Part shown: positions 35,495 through 44,650 of the stretch, one piece after another
Layout of the letters: every line of letters begins with the position of its first letter
Numbering within the stretch: position 1 is the stretch's first letter
Source: Methylobacterium oryzihabitans
GTDB taxonomy: Bacteria > Pseudomonadota > Alphaproteobacteria > Rhizobiales > Beijerinckiaceae
DNA: 64,000 bases
Direction: 5' to 3'
Assembly (NCBI RefSeq): GCF_004004555.2
Contig: NZ_SACP01000018.1
Coordinates: 1-64,000 of the forward strand
Made by a program: the position numbers and the translations under genes
Notes under the pieces: generated by a model
Told to the model about the DNA's origin: nothing
The model's input: the letters and a program-made list of their open reading frames with translations, nothing else
Databases searched by the model: none

Positions 35495-37315
35495 ATGATC
35501 CGGTGGACGAAGACGGCCGCGGTGCCGACCGCGCTCGGTCTGGCGCTGTGCGCGGCCCTGACCGGAGGCGGCCCGGTGGCGGGCCGGCTGGTCGCCCCGG
35601 CCCACGCGCAGGAGGCCGGCACCGTCCTCGACGACGTGACCCTGTCGTTCGGCGGCCTCACCCTCAAGGCGCCGAAGGCCGAGGTGCAGGGCAGTCCGCT
35701 GTCGCAGGCCGACCTGCGCGCCCTCCTCGCCGGGGGCGGGCCGTGGCCGGACCGGCTGCGGCGCCTCGACGCCCGCGCGATCGCGATGCCGGTGCTGCGG
35801 GTCGAGCAGGCCACCGACCAGGGCGTGCAGGTCGTGGTCTACCGCGACGTGGTCGCCCGCGACGTCGTGCGGGGCCGCATCGGCCGGCTCGACTCCGCCG
35901 GCGCCGTGCTGAGCGTGGAGGGCCCGAATCCCCCGCCGGGGGCCGGCACCTACGGCAAGGTCTCGGCCGACGGCCTCGACCTCACCGCCCTCGCCCGCCT
36001 GATGACCGAGACCGGCGGCGCCGACGCTCCGGCCCTGCGCGTCTGCGACGCCTTCGAGACCCGGGACATCGTGCTCACCGGCCGCGAGGGCGTGTCGGCC
36101 CGGGTCGCCGCCATCGCCGGCCGCGACCTCGGCGGCCGCCCGACCGCGACGCCGTGGGGCGAGACGACCCGGCGCCTCGCCGAGGCCGGGCCGGCGGAGC
36201 GCGGCCGCCTGACCGGCCTCGCCGCCGACCTCCTCGGCGCCGTGGCGATCGGGCACCTCGAGATGCGCGGCCTGTCGCTGATCGACGCCGACAAGGACGG
36301 CACCACCCGGGTCGACCTCGCCCGCCTCGCCCTCGACGGCGGCACCAGCGCCCCGGTGGCGAACGCGGCGGATTTCCGCTTCGACGGCCCGGCCGGGCGG
36401 ATCGGGCTCGCGAGCGCCAGCGTCAGCGAGATCTCGCTCGCCCCGGCGCTCGACGGGCTGCGGCGCCTGTCCTCGCCCACGCCCCCCGACGAGGCGGAGC
36501 TGCGCCGCTACGTCCCGCTCCTCGGGCACGTCGAGTTCGCCGGCCTCGACGTCGACCTGCCGGCGCAGGCGCAAGAACCCGGGCAGGCGACCAAACCCGG
36601 GCAGGCGACCAAACCCGGGCAGGCGACCAAGCCGGACGAGCGCCTGCGCTTCGGCCTGCGCAAGGCCGCCCTCGACACCCGGACCCCGCGCGACGGCATC
36701 CCGACCGCCGCCCGCCTCGTCCTCGACGGGCTCGCCTTCGCGGTGCCGCCCGGCTCCGCCGCCCCGGTCCTGTCGCAGCTCGCCGCCCTCGGCTACCCGT
36801 CGGTCGACCTGTCGGGCGTGCTCGATTCGAGCTGGGACGAGGCCGCCCGCGAGGTCGCGGTGAAGGACCTCACGGTCACCGGCAAGGACATGGGCACGGC
36901 GCGGGTCACCGCGACCCTCGGCGGCATCGGGCCGGAGGCGTTCAACCCCGACCCGACGGTCGCCTCCCTGGCGCTCCTCGGCGCCAGCGCCCGCAGCCTC
37001 GCCCTGACGATCGAGAACGGCGGCCTGTTCGAGCGGTTCGTGAACGGGCAGGCCAAGGCGCAGAGCCTGAAACCGGCGGAACTCCAGCAGGAATACGGCA
37101 CCGCGGCGAGCCTCGGCATTCCGGCGGTGCTCGGCAACTCCGCCGCTGCCAAGGCGCTCGGGCAGGCGGTCGCCCGCTTCGTCACCCATCCCGGCCGCCT
37201 CACGGTCACCGCCACCGCCAAGGACCCGGCCGGCCTCGGCCTGCTCGACGTCAGCGCCGCCGGCAGCCCCGGCAAGGTGTTCGACCGCCTCAACGTCACC
37301 GCGACGGCGGAGTAG
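35495..37315 (+). CDS. exported protein of unknown function, 606 residues
   Basis: A signal peptide (TALGLALCAALTGGG; cleavage near PAHAQEA) starts a long, mostly beta/alpha-mixed protein without known motif. A six-residue tandem repeat, GQATKP, occurs three times at about residues 363-380, encoded by an 18-bp unit. The C-terminal half holds AKDPAGLGLLDVSAAGSPG and similar Gly-rich stretches that recall AsmA-like or autotransporter-like proteins, but nothing decisive. 45 nt after erpA and followed by a strong hairpin. Confidence 0.7.
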   Translation: MIRWTKTAAVPTALGLALCAALTGGGPVAGRLVAPAHAQEAGTVLDDVTLSFGGLTLKAPKAEVQGSPLSQADLRALLAGGGPWPDRLRRLDARAIAMPVLRVEQATDQGVQVVVYRDVVARDVVRGRIGRLDSAGAVLSVEGPNPPPGAGTYGKVSADGLDLTALARLMTETGGADAPALRVCDAFETRDIVLTGREGVSARVAAIAGRDLGGRPTATPWGETTRRLAEAGPAERGRLTGLAADLLGAVAIGHLEMRGLSLIDADKDGTTRVDLARLALDGGTSAPVANAADFRFDGPAGRIGLASASVSEISLAPALDGLRRLSSPTPPDEAELRRYVPLLGHVEFAGLDVDLPAQAQEPGQATKPGQATKPGQATKPDERLRFGLRKAALDTRTPRDGIPTAARLVLDGLAFAVPPGSAAPVLSQLAALGYPSVDLSGVLDSSWDEAAREVAVKDLTVTGKDMGTARVTATLGGIGPEAFNPDPTVASLALLGASARSLALTIENGGLFERFVNGQAKAQSLKPAELQQEYGTAASLGIPAVLGNSAAAKALGQAVARFVTHPGRLTVTATAKDPAGLGLLDVSAAGSPGKVFDRLNVTATAE

Positions 37316-37325
37316 GCTTCCCTCA

Positions 37326-37350
37326 GCGGAGTTGCATCGGGCAACTCCGC
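37326..37350 (+). terminator. terminator-like hairpin after the exported-protein gene
   Basis: GCGGAGTTGC and GCAACTCCGC pair perfectly (10 bp) around ATCGG, beginning 11 nt after the stop codon. A second perfect 11-bp stem (CGCCGGAACGG, CGA, CCGTTCCGGCG) lies at 37380-37404. Confidence 0.65.
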
Positions 37351-37379
37351 CGAGATCCCTGTTCCTGCATCATTGTCGC

Positions 37380-37404
37380 CGCCGGAACGGCGACCGTTCC
37401 GGCG
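37380..37404. repeat. perfect 11-bp inverted repeat
   Basis: CGCCGGAACGG and CCGTTCCGGCG flank CGA. It follows the 37326 hairpin, giving a double stem-loop before repeat E. It may be a second terminator. Confidence 0.5.
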
Positions 37405-37449
37405 AATATCGCCGAGAGCCTGCTTGACTGGCGATCTAAAGAAAAAGCG

Positions 37450-37626
37450 CCCCTTTCCCGGGCGCATGCAGCGTCAGCGGAATGCGACCCGGGATCCAGC
37501 ACAAGAAGTCGCGAAGCGTCCATACCCAGCGATAGTGCTGGCAGACGGAGCCGCTTCGCGGCGCATCTGACGTCTGGATCCCGGATCTCCTTCCGCTGCG
37601 CTTCAGTCGTCCGGGAAAGGGGTGCT
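37450..37626. repeat. intergenic repeat, family E copy 1
   Basis: The 444-bp gap before the sensor kinase gene holds the two stem-loops and this element. It has outer arms CCTTTCCCGGGCG and CGTCCGGGAAAGG, inner CAGCGTCAGCGGAA(T) and GATCTCCTTCCGCTGCGCTT, and CGCGAAGCGTCC/GACGGAGCCGCTTCGCG stems. A second copy is at 56191-56362. Confidence 0.82.
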
Positions 37627-37759
37627 TCGCGCGGTCAATACTAGGGTCAGCCACGCAAACAGGCTCTGAGCCTCCGCCGGTGGCGTCGCGGCCGTTCCCG
37701 GCTACAAGGGACGCGGCCGGACGGGACCAACCTCCCGCCGGACGGGAGGACGAGCCCCG

Positions 37760-40700
37760 ATGATCGCCGGCTGGGCGGTGGTGCTGACGGCACTGCTCTA
37801 CATCTGCGGCCTGTTCGTGGTCGCCCATTGGGGCGACGTCTCGGGCCGGCGGCTGATGCGCGACGAGCGGGTGCGCCCGACCGTCTACGCCCTGTCGCTC
37901 GCGGTCTACTGCACCTCCTGGACCTTCTTCGGCTCGGTCGGGGTGGCGAGCCATACCGGGCTCGACTTCCTGACGATCTATGTCGGGCCGATCCTCGTCA
38001 TCGGCTTCGGCCACCGCCTCGTCGCCCGGGTGGTGCGGATCGCCAAGGCGCAGAACTCGACGTCGATCGCCGACTTCGTCGCCGCGCGCTACGGCAAGAG
38101 CGAGCGCATCGCCGCCCTCGTCTGCCTCATCGCGCTGATCGGCGCGATCCCCTACATCGCCCTGCAACTGCGCGCCGTCACCGCCTCGCTCCAGGTCGTG
38201 CTCCAGACCGTCGACACCCCCGGCAGCGGCTTCAGCCCCGGGGCGGTCGGCGATCTCGGCCTGTTCGTCGCCCTGGTGCTCGCCGGCTTCGCCGTCGCCT
38301 TCGGCACCCGCCACGCCGACGCCACCGAGCACCAGGACGGCCTCACCCTCGCGGTCGCCCTCGAATCGGTGGTCAAGCTCCTGGCCTTCCTGGTGGTCGG
38401 CGGCTTCGTCATCGGCTGGATGTTCGGCGACATGCCGGTGCTGCCGCCGGACACGATCCTGCCGCGCACCCTCGACCTCGTCGGGCAGACCTCCGGCATC
38501 GGCACGCTCGCGGTGCAGACCCTGCTGTCGGCCGGCGCGGTGCTGCTGCTGCCGCGCCAGTTCCACATGGCGGTGGTGGAGAACCGGGCGCTCGCCGACG
38601 TGAGCCGGGCGGCCTGGACCTTCCCGCTCTACCTCGTGCTCATCAACCTGTTCGTGGTGCCGCTGGCGCTCGCCGGCCTCGCGCTGTTCCCCCACGGCAC
38701 GGTCGAGCGCGACATGACCGTGGTGGCGCTGCCCCTGAGCGAGCGCGCCGACGGCATCGCCCTCGTCGCCTTCATCGGCGGCCTGTCGGCGGCGACCGCG
38801 ATGGTGATCGTCGAGTCGGTCGCGGTGGCGATCATGATCTCCAACCACCTCGTGATCCCGGTGACGCTGCGGCGCCACGACCGCGGGGCGGGGGCCCAGG
38901 CCGGCTCGGACCTCGGCACCTACGTGCTCGGGGTGCGCCGCGGCGCGATCGTGGTGGTGATCCTCGCCGCCTACGCCTATTCGCGCATCGCCGGGGACGT
39001 GGCGCTCGCGGCGATCGGGCTCCTGTCCTTCGCCGCGGTGGCGCAGATCGGGCCGGCCTTCGTCGGCGCCCTGTTCTGGCGCCGCGGCACCGGGCCGGGC
39101 GCCGCCTGCGGGCTCATCGCCGGCCTCGCGGTCTGGGCCTGGACCCTGCTGCTGCCGAGCCTGCTCGGCGAGGGGGTCGGGGCCGGCCTCCTCGCCGCCG
39201 GCCCGTTCGGCATCGCGGCGCTGCGGCCGTCGGCGCTGCTGGGCCTCGACGGCCTGCCGCCCCTCGTCCACGGCACCCTGTGGAGCCTCGGCCTCAACGC
39301 GGCGACCTATGTCGGGGTCTCGCTGCTGCGCCCGCCGAGCGCGATCGAGCGGCTCCAGGCCGACGCCTTCGGGCCCGGAGCCGGTCCGCGGGCGCCGAGC
39401 TTCCGGCTGTTTCGCCCTGCCGTCACGGTGGCGGAGCTGCGCGCCGCCGTCGCGCGCTTCCTCGGCGAGGAGCGGGCGACCCGGGCGTTCGACGACTTCT
39501 CGATGGCGCAGGGGCGCGGGCCCCTGCCCGACGACGCGCCGGCCGGCCTGCCGGAACTGCGCCACGCCGAGCATCTCCTCGCCTCGGCGGTCGGGGCGGC
39601 CTCGGCGCGGCTCGCCCTGTCGCTGCTGCTGCGCCGGCGCAACGTCTCGCCGCAGGCCGCGCTCCAGCTCCTCGACGACGCCTCGGCGGCGTTCCAGTAC
39701 AGCCGCGACCTGCTCCAGCAGGGGCTCGACCACGCCCGCCAGGGCATCACGGTGTTCGACCGCGACATGACCCTGATCGCCTGGAACCGCGCCTTCGCCG
39801 ACCTCTACGACCTGCCGGCCGAGATGATCCGCCCCGGCATCACCCTCGAGGAGATCGTGCGCTTCAACGCCGGCCGCGGCTCCTACGGCGAGCGCGACGC
39901 CGACGACCTCGTGCGCGAGCGCATCGCCGCCTTCCGGCAGGAGGCCGGGCCGCAGCGCCTGCGCCTGCATCCCCGCGGGCGGGTGATCGAGATCCGCGCC
40001 AACGGCCTGCCCAACGGCGGCGTGGTCGCGACCTACACCGACATCACCGACCTCGTCGCCACCGAGGAGGCGCGCACCCGCCTCAACGAGGAACTCGAGC
40101 GGCGGGTGCAGGAGCGGACCGAGGAGCTGACCCGGCTGAACGCGGCGCTGACGGTCGCCAAGGCCGAGGCCGACGAGGCCAACGCCTCGAAGACCCGGTT
40201 CCTGGCGGCGGCGAGCCACGACATCCTCCAGCCGCTCAACGCCGCCCGGCTCTACGCCACCGCGCTGATCGAGGAGGCCGGCGAGCCCCGCCCGCTCGCC
40301 GAGAACGTCGCCGCCTCCCTCGACGCGGTGGAGGAGATCCTCACCGCGCTCCTCGACATCTCGCGCCTCGACACCGGCGCGCTCAAGCCGCGGATCTCGG
40401 CCTTCCGCATCTCCGACCTGCTGCGCCAGATCCAGCGCGAGTTCGAGCCGATGGCCCGCGAGAAGGGGCTGCGGCTCACCGTGATGCCGTGCGCGCTGGC
40501 GGTGCGCTCCGACCGGCCGCTGCTGCGCCGGGTGCTCCAGAACCTCGTCTCGAACGCGATCAAGTACACGCCCTCGGGCCGGGTCCTGGTCGGGGTGCGC
40601 CGGCGCGGCGACCGGGCGGTGCTGACGGTGTGCGACACCGGGCTCGGCATCCCGCAGGCCAAGCGGGGGGTGGTGTTCCAGGAGTTCCAGCGCCTCGACC

Positions 40701-41281
40701 AGGGGGCGCGGATCGCCCGCGGCCTCGGCCTCGGCCTGTCGATCGTCGAGCGGGCGACGCGGCTGCTCGACCATCCCCTCGGCCTCGCCTCCGAGCCGGG
40801 CCGGGGCTCGGCCTTCACCGTGGCGGTGCCGGTGACGCGGATGCGGGCGCTGCCCGAGACCGCCGGCGAGGCGCCGCGCCCGGCCTCGGTGCCGCTCGCC
40901 GGCCTCACCGTGCTCGCCATCGACAACGAGCCGGCGATCATCGACGGGATGCGGACCCTTCTGACGAGCTGGGGCTGCGCGGTGCGCACCGCCGGCTCGC
41001 TGCACGAGGCGCTGGGCCCGGTCCTCGCCGGGACGCTGCGCCCGGACGTGATCGTGGCCGACTACCACCTCGACGACGGCCACGGCCTCGACGCGATCAC
41101 CGCCCTGCGGGCGGCGCTGGCGACGGACGTGCCGGCGGTGCTGCTCACCGCCGACCGCTCGCCCCCGGTGCGCGAGAGCGCCGCCGAGCAGCGGGTCCAG
41201 GTGCTCAACAAGCCGCTCAAGCCCGCGGCCCTGCGGGCGCTGCTGACGCAGTGGCGGGCGCAGCGCGCGGCGGCGGAGTGA
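37760..41281 (+). CDS. symporter-fused hybrid sensor histidine kinase/response regulator
   Basis: 1173 residues. Residues 1-490 are a sodium/solute symporter-like membrane domain (twelve or more spans; VYCTSWTFFGSVGV). A PAS region lies near 650-770 (ITVFDRDMTLIAWNRAFADL). Next come a coiled coil, the HisKA box ASHDILQPLNAARLYATAL with His820, an HATPase domain (NAIKYTPSG, DTGLGIP, GLGLGLSIVERA) and a C-terminal receiver with Asp1101 (VADYHLDDGHGLD). This CbrA/CrbS-like build senses solute or uptake state. No partner regulator is adjacent. Starts at the ATG after GGGAGGACGAGCCCCG. Confidence 0.9.
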   Translation: MIAGWAVVLTALLYICGLFVVAHWGDVSGRRLMRDERVRPTVYALSLAVYCTSWTFFGSVGVASHTGLDFLTIYVGPILVIGFGHRLVARVVRIAKAQNSTSIADFVAARYGKSERIAALVCLIALIGAIPYIALQLRAVTASLQVVLQTVDTPGSGFSPGAVGDLGLFVALVLAGFAVAFGTRHADATEHQDGLTLAVALESVVKLLAFLVVGGFVIGWMFGDMPVLPPDTILPRTLDLVGQTSGIGTLAVQTLLSAGAVLLLPRQFHMAVVENRALADVSRAAWTFPLYLVLINLFVVPLALAGLALFPHGTVERDMTVVALPLSERADGIALVAFIGGLSAATAMVIVESVAVAIMISNHLVIPVTLRRHDRGAGAQAGSDLGTYVLGVRRGAIVVVILAAYAYSRIAGDVALAAIGLLSFAAVAQIGPAFVGALFWRRGTGPGAACGLIAGLAVWAWTLLLPSLLGEGVGAGLLAAGPFGIAALRPSALLGLDGLPPLVHGTLWSLGLNAATYVGVSLLRPPSAIERLQADAFGPGAGPRAPSFRLFRPAVTVAELRAAVARFLGEERATRAFDDFSMAQGRGPLPDDAPAGLPELRHAEHLLASAVGAASARLALSLLLRRRNVSPQAALQLLDDASAAFQYSRDLLQQGLDHARQGITVFDRDMTLIAWNRAFADLYDLPAEMIRPGITLEEIVRFNAGRGSYGERDADDLVRERIAAFRQEAGPQRLRLHPRGRVIEIRANGLPNGGVVATYTDITDLVATEEARTRLNEELERRVQERTEELTRLNAALTVAKAEADEANASKTRFLAAASHDILQPLNAARLYATALIEEAGEPRPLAENVAASLDAVEEILTALLDISRLDTGALKPRISAFRISDLLRQIQREFEPMAREKGLRLTVMPCALAVRSDRPLLRRVLQNLVSNAIKYTPSGRVLVGVRRRGDRAVLTVCDTGLGIPQAKRGVVFQEFQRLDQGARIARGLGLGLSIVERATRLLDHPLGLASEPGRGSAFTVAVPVTRMRALPETAGEAPRPASVPLAGLTVLAIDNEPAIIDGMRTLLTSWGCAVRTAGSLHEALGPVLAGTLRPDVIVADYHLDDGHGLDAITALRAALATDVPAVLLTADRSPPVRESAAEQRVQVLNKPLKPAALRALLTQWRAQRAAAE

Positions 41282-41312
41282 GGGGGGCTGGCGGCCGGGT
41301 GAGGCGCGTGAA

Positions 41313-41497
41313 CCCTCCCCCCACTGCGGGGGAGGGTGGCGAGCGGAGCGAGCGCAGCGGGACGTAGTCCCGCCGAGAGGGGACGCCGTTTCCGGATCTG
41401 GCTCGGCGGCCGTGCAGTGCGCCAACCTAGAACAGCGTCGCGTTCCCCTCTCCCGCCCGGCATACGCCGGGCACCCTCCCCCGCAGTGGGGGGAGGG
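41313..41497. repeat. paired family C hairpins between convergent genes
   Basis: A 24-bp hairpin (CCCTCCCCCCACTGCGGG then GGAGGG) at 41313-41336 is repeated exactly as its reverse complement at 41474-41497. They bracket 137 bp without a gene. The pair sits between the ends of the kinase gene and the RND permease gene and probably terminates both. Confidence 0.82.
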
Positions 41498-41521
41498 TCA
41501 GGCATCGCGGATCCTGGCCCC

Positions 41522-44500
41522 CTACTCCGCCGGCGTGCCCCTTGCCGCCGGCAGGCGGCCGCGGCGCAGGCCGAGGATCAGCCGGGTCGTGCCGGTGCCG
41601 AGGCGGTCCATGTAGAGGTAGAGCACCGGGGTGATGAACAGGGTGAGGAGCTGCGACACCAGCAGGCCCCCCACCACCGCGACGCCGAGGGGCTGGCGCA
41701 GCTCGGCGCTGGCGCCGTGGCCGATGGCGATCGGCAGGGTGCCCATCACGGCTGCCGCCGTCGTCATCATGATCGGGCGGAAGCGCAGGAGGCAGGCCTC
41801 GCGGATCGCCGCGGCCGGGGTCCAGCCCTGCTCGCGCTGGAGCACCAGCGCGACGTCGATCATCATGATGGCGTTCTTCTTCACGATGCCGATCAGCATC
41901 AGCACGCCGATGATCGCGATCACCGACAGGTCCATGCCGAAGAGCTGGAGCGCGCCGAGCGCGCCGATCGCCGCCGCCGGCAGGCCGGTCAGGATGGTGA
42001 GCGGGTGGATGAAGCTCTCGTACAGGATGCCGAGCACGAGGTAGATCGTGACGACCGCCGCGGCGAGCAGCAGGCCCTGGTTGGCGAGCGCGTCCTGAAA
42101 GACCTGGGCGGTGCCCGCGAAGGTCGTGGTGATGGTGCCGGGCAGCGTCAGGTCCTGCTTGATCCGGGCGATGCGCTCCACCGCCTGCCCGAGCGCCACG
42201 CCCGGCGGCACATCGAACGAGATCGTCACCGCCGGCAGGAGGCCGAGCTGGTTGATCGAGAGCGGGCCGGGCGTGCGGGTCACCGTGGCGATCGCCGAGA
42301 GCGGCACCAGCCGGCCGCCGGAGGCGCGCAGGCGCACGTCGTCGAGGCGGTCGGCGGTCCAGTTCAGCCGCGGGTCGAACTCCGTGATGACCTGGTAGCT
42401 GTCGGCGGTGCCGTAGATGGTCGAGATCTGGCGGGTGCCGAAGCCGGTATAGAGCGTCTGTCGGATCTGGTCGGAGGAGATGCCGAGCGCCCGCGCCTTG
42501 TCGGTGTCGACCGAGATCGACGCCTGCAAGGCCGCGTTCTGGAGGTCGTTGGTGACGCCCGCGAAGGTGGCGCGGTCCGCCGCCATCGCCTCGGTGAGGC
42601 GGGTGGTCCAACGCTCCAGCTCGATCCGGTCGAGGCCCTGGAGCACGTACTGGTACTGGCTCTTCGACTGGCGCCCGCCGAGCCGCAGGTTCTGCACCGG
42701 GGTGATGAAGACCTGGATGCCCGGCAGGGCCGCGAGGTCGCGGCGCAGGTCGGCGATGGTCTTCGCCAGCGGCGGCCGCCGGGCGCGGTCCTTCAGCTCG
42801 ACGAAGAACGAGCCCTGGTTGAGGGTGCCGGTGAAGCCGTTCGAGCCGGCGCGGCTGACGACGTGGGCCACCGCCGGGTTGCGGGCGATGATGACCTCGG
42901 CGTCGTGCTGGAGCGCGCTCATCGCGTCGAACGACACGTCCTGGCCGGCCTCCGTCGCGATCGAGAGCTGGCCGATATCCTCGGAGGGGAAGAAGCCCTT
43001 CGGGATCGCCACGAACATCCAGGCGGTGATCCCGACCGAGGCGAAGAACACCACCAGCACCGCGAAGGGATGGCGCAGGCTGAGGTCGACGCCGCGCTCG
43101 TAGCCCGCCTGCATCCGGGCGAATCCGCGCTCGAACAGGTTCTTGCGGGTGCCGTGGCCGGCGGCCTCGGCCGGCAGGCGCGCGGCGAGCATCGGGGTCA
43201 GCGTCAGCGAGATCACCGCCGAGGCGACGATCGCGATCGTCACCACGACCGCGAACTCGTTGAAGATCCGCCCGACGACGCCGCCCATCAGCAGCACCGG
43301 GATGAACACCGCGATCAGCGAGACCGTGATCGACAGGATGGTGAAGCCGATCTCGCCGGCGCCCTTCAGCGCCGCCTCGAACGGCTTCATCCCCTCCTCG
43401 ACGTGCCGGACGATGTTTTCCAGCATCACGATCGCGTCGTCGACGACGAGGCCGACCGCGAGCGTGAGCCCGAGCAGCGAGATGTTGTCGATCGAGTAGC
43501 CGAACAGGTACATCGCCCCGAAGGTGGCGATGATCGAGATCGGCACCGCCACCGACGGGATCAGGGTCGCGGCGAGGCGGCCGAGGAACAGGTAGATCAC
43601 CGCGACCACGAGGCCGATGGTGAGGACCAGGGTGAACTGCACGTCGTGCACCGCCTCGCGGATCGACAGCGAGCGGTCGTTCATCACCGTGATGGTGCCG
43701 CCGGATCCGAGCTGCTCCTGGAACTTCGGCAGCATCGCCTTGACGCGATCGACCACCTCGACGGTGTTGGCGTCGGGCTGGCGCTGCACCGCGAGCACGA
43801 GGTTGCGCCTGCCGTCCATCCACGAGGCGATGCGGGCGTTCTCGACCGAGTCGATCACCCGGGCGACCTCGCCGAGACGCACAGGCCGGCCGCTGCGCAC
43901 CGCCACGATGATGTCGCGGAACGCCGTCGCGTTCATGAGCTGGGTGTTGGTCTGGATGGTGAGGTTCTGGCCCTGGCCCTCGACCACGCCGACCGGGGTC
44001 GAGGTGTTGGCGTTGACGATCGCCGCCTGGACCTCGTCGACGCCGATGCCGCGGGCGGCGAGCACGTTGGGGTCGAGCTGGATGCGGACGGCGAATTTCT
44101 GGCTGCCCCACACCATCACCTGCCCGACGCCGGTGATGGTCGACAGCGAGGGCGACACCACCGTCTGGGCGAAGGCGTCGAGGGTCGGCAGCGGCGTGGT
44201 CTCGCTCGACAGGGACAGCAGGATCACCGGCGCGTCGGCGGGGTTGAGCTTGCGGAAGCTCGGCGGGATGGTGAGTTCGATCGGCAGCCGGCGCAGGGTC
44301 CGGGTGATCGCCGCCTGCACGTCGGCGGCGGCCTGGTCGATGTTGCGGGTCAGCTCGAATTCGAGGGTGATCGAGGTGAAGCCCTGGTAGTTCGTCGCCG
44401 AGATCGTGGCGACCGAGGGGATGGTCGAGAATTCCTTGATGAGCGGGGTCGCCACCGAGGCGGCCATCGAGTCCGGCGAGGCGCCGGGGAGCTGGGCGGT

Positions 44501-44641
44501 GACCGAGATCGTCGGGAAGTCGACGGTCGGCAGCGCCGCCACCGGCAGGAAGCGGTAGGCGAACAGGCCCGAGAGCGTCAGCGCGATCGACAGCAGGATC
44601 GTGGCGACCGGGCGGCGGATGAACGGGGCCGAGAGGTTCAC
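41522..44641 (-). CDS. RND multidrug efflux permease, MdtB/MexF class
   Basis: 1039 residues, twelve spans and two large periplasmic loops. The N-terminus MNLSAPFIRRPVATILLSIA is typical of HAE1 permeases. The proton-relay DD pair is present in VGLVVDDAIVMLENIVRH. It pumps drugs or toxic compounds from the periplasm to an outer-membrane channel, which is not encoded here. It lies 9 nt after the adaptor gene. Substrate range unknown. Confidence 0.93.
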   Translation of the reverse strand: MNLSAPFIRRPVATILLSIALTLSGLFAYRFLPVAALPTVDFPTISVTAQLPGASPDSMAASVATPLIKEFSTIPSVATISATNYQGFTSITLEFELTRNIDQAAADVQAAITRTLRRLPIELTIPPSFRKLNPADAPVILLSLSSETTPLPTLDAFAQTVVSPSLSTITGVGQVMVWGSQKFAVRIQLDPNVLAARGIGVDEVQAAIVNANTSTPVGVVEGQGQNLTIQTNTQLMNATAFRDIIVAVRSGRPVRLGEVARVIDSVENARIASWMDGRRNLVLAVQRQPDANTVEVVDRVKAMLPKFQEQLGSGGTITVMNDRSLSIREAVHDVQFTLVLTIGLVVAVIYLFLGRLAATLIPSVAVPISIIATFGAMYLFGYSIDNISLLGLTLAVGLVVDDAIVMLENIVRHVEEGMKPFEAALKGAGEIGFTILSITVSLIAVFIPVLLMGGVVGRIFNEFAVVVTIAIVASAVISLTLTPMLAARLPAEAAGHGTRKNLFERGFARMQAGYERGVDLSLRHPFAVLVVFFASVGITAWMFVAIPKGFFPSEDIGQLSIATEAGQDVSFDAMSALQHDAEVIIARNPAVAHVVSRAGSNGFTGTLNQGSFFVELKDRARRPPLAKTIADLRRDLAALPGIQVFITPVQNLRLGGRQSKSQYQYVLQGLDRIELERWTTRLTEAMAADRATFAGVTNDLQNAALQASISVDTDKARALGISSDQIRQTLYTGFGTRQISTIYGTADSYQVITEFDPRLNWTADRLDDVRLRASGGRLVPLSAIATVTRTPGPLSINQLGLLPAVTISFDVPPGVALGQAVERIARIKQDLTLPGTITTTFAGTAQVFQDALANQGLLLAAAVVTIYLVLGILYESFIHPLTILTGLPAAAIGALGALQLFGMDLSVIAIIGVLMLIGIVKKNAIMMIDVALVLQREQGWTPAAAIREACLLRFRPIMMTTAAAVMGTLPIAIGHGASAELRQPLGVAVVGGLLVSQLLTLFITPVLYLYMDRLGTGTTRLILGLRRGRLPAARGTPAE

Positions 44642-44650
44642 GGGGGTCCC

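Noticed and set aside
37436..41425. Long open frame antisense to the sensor kinase
   Set aside because: Same reason; the plus-strand protein has complete kinase and receiver motifs.
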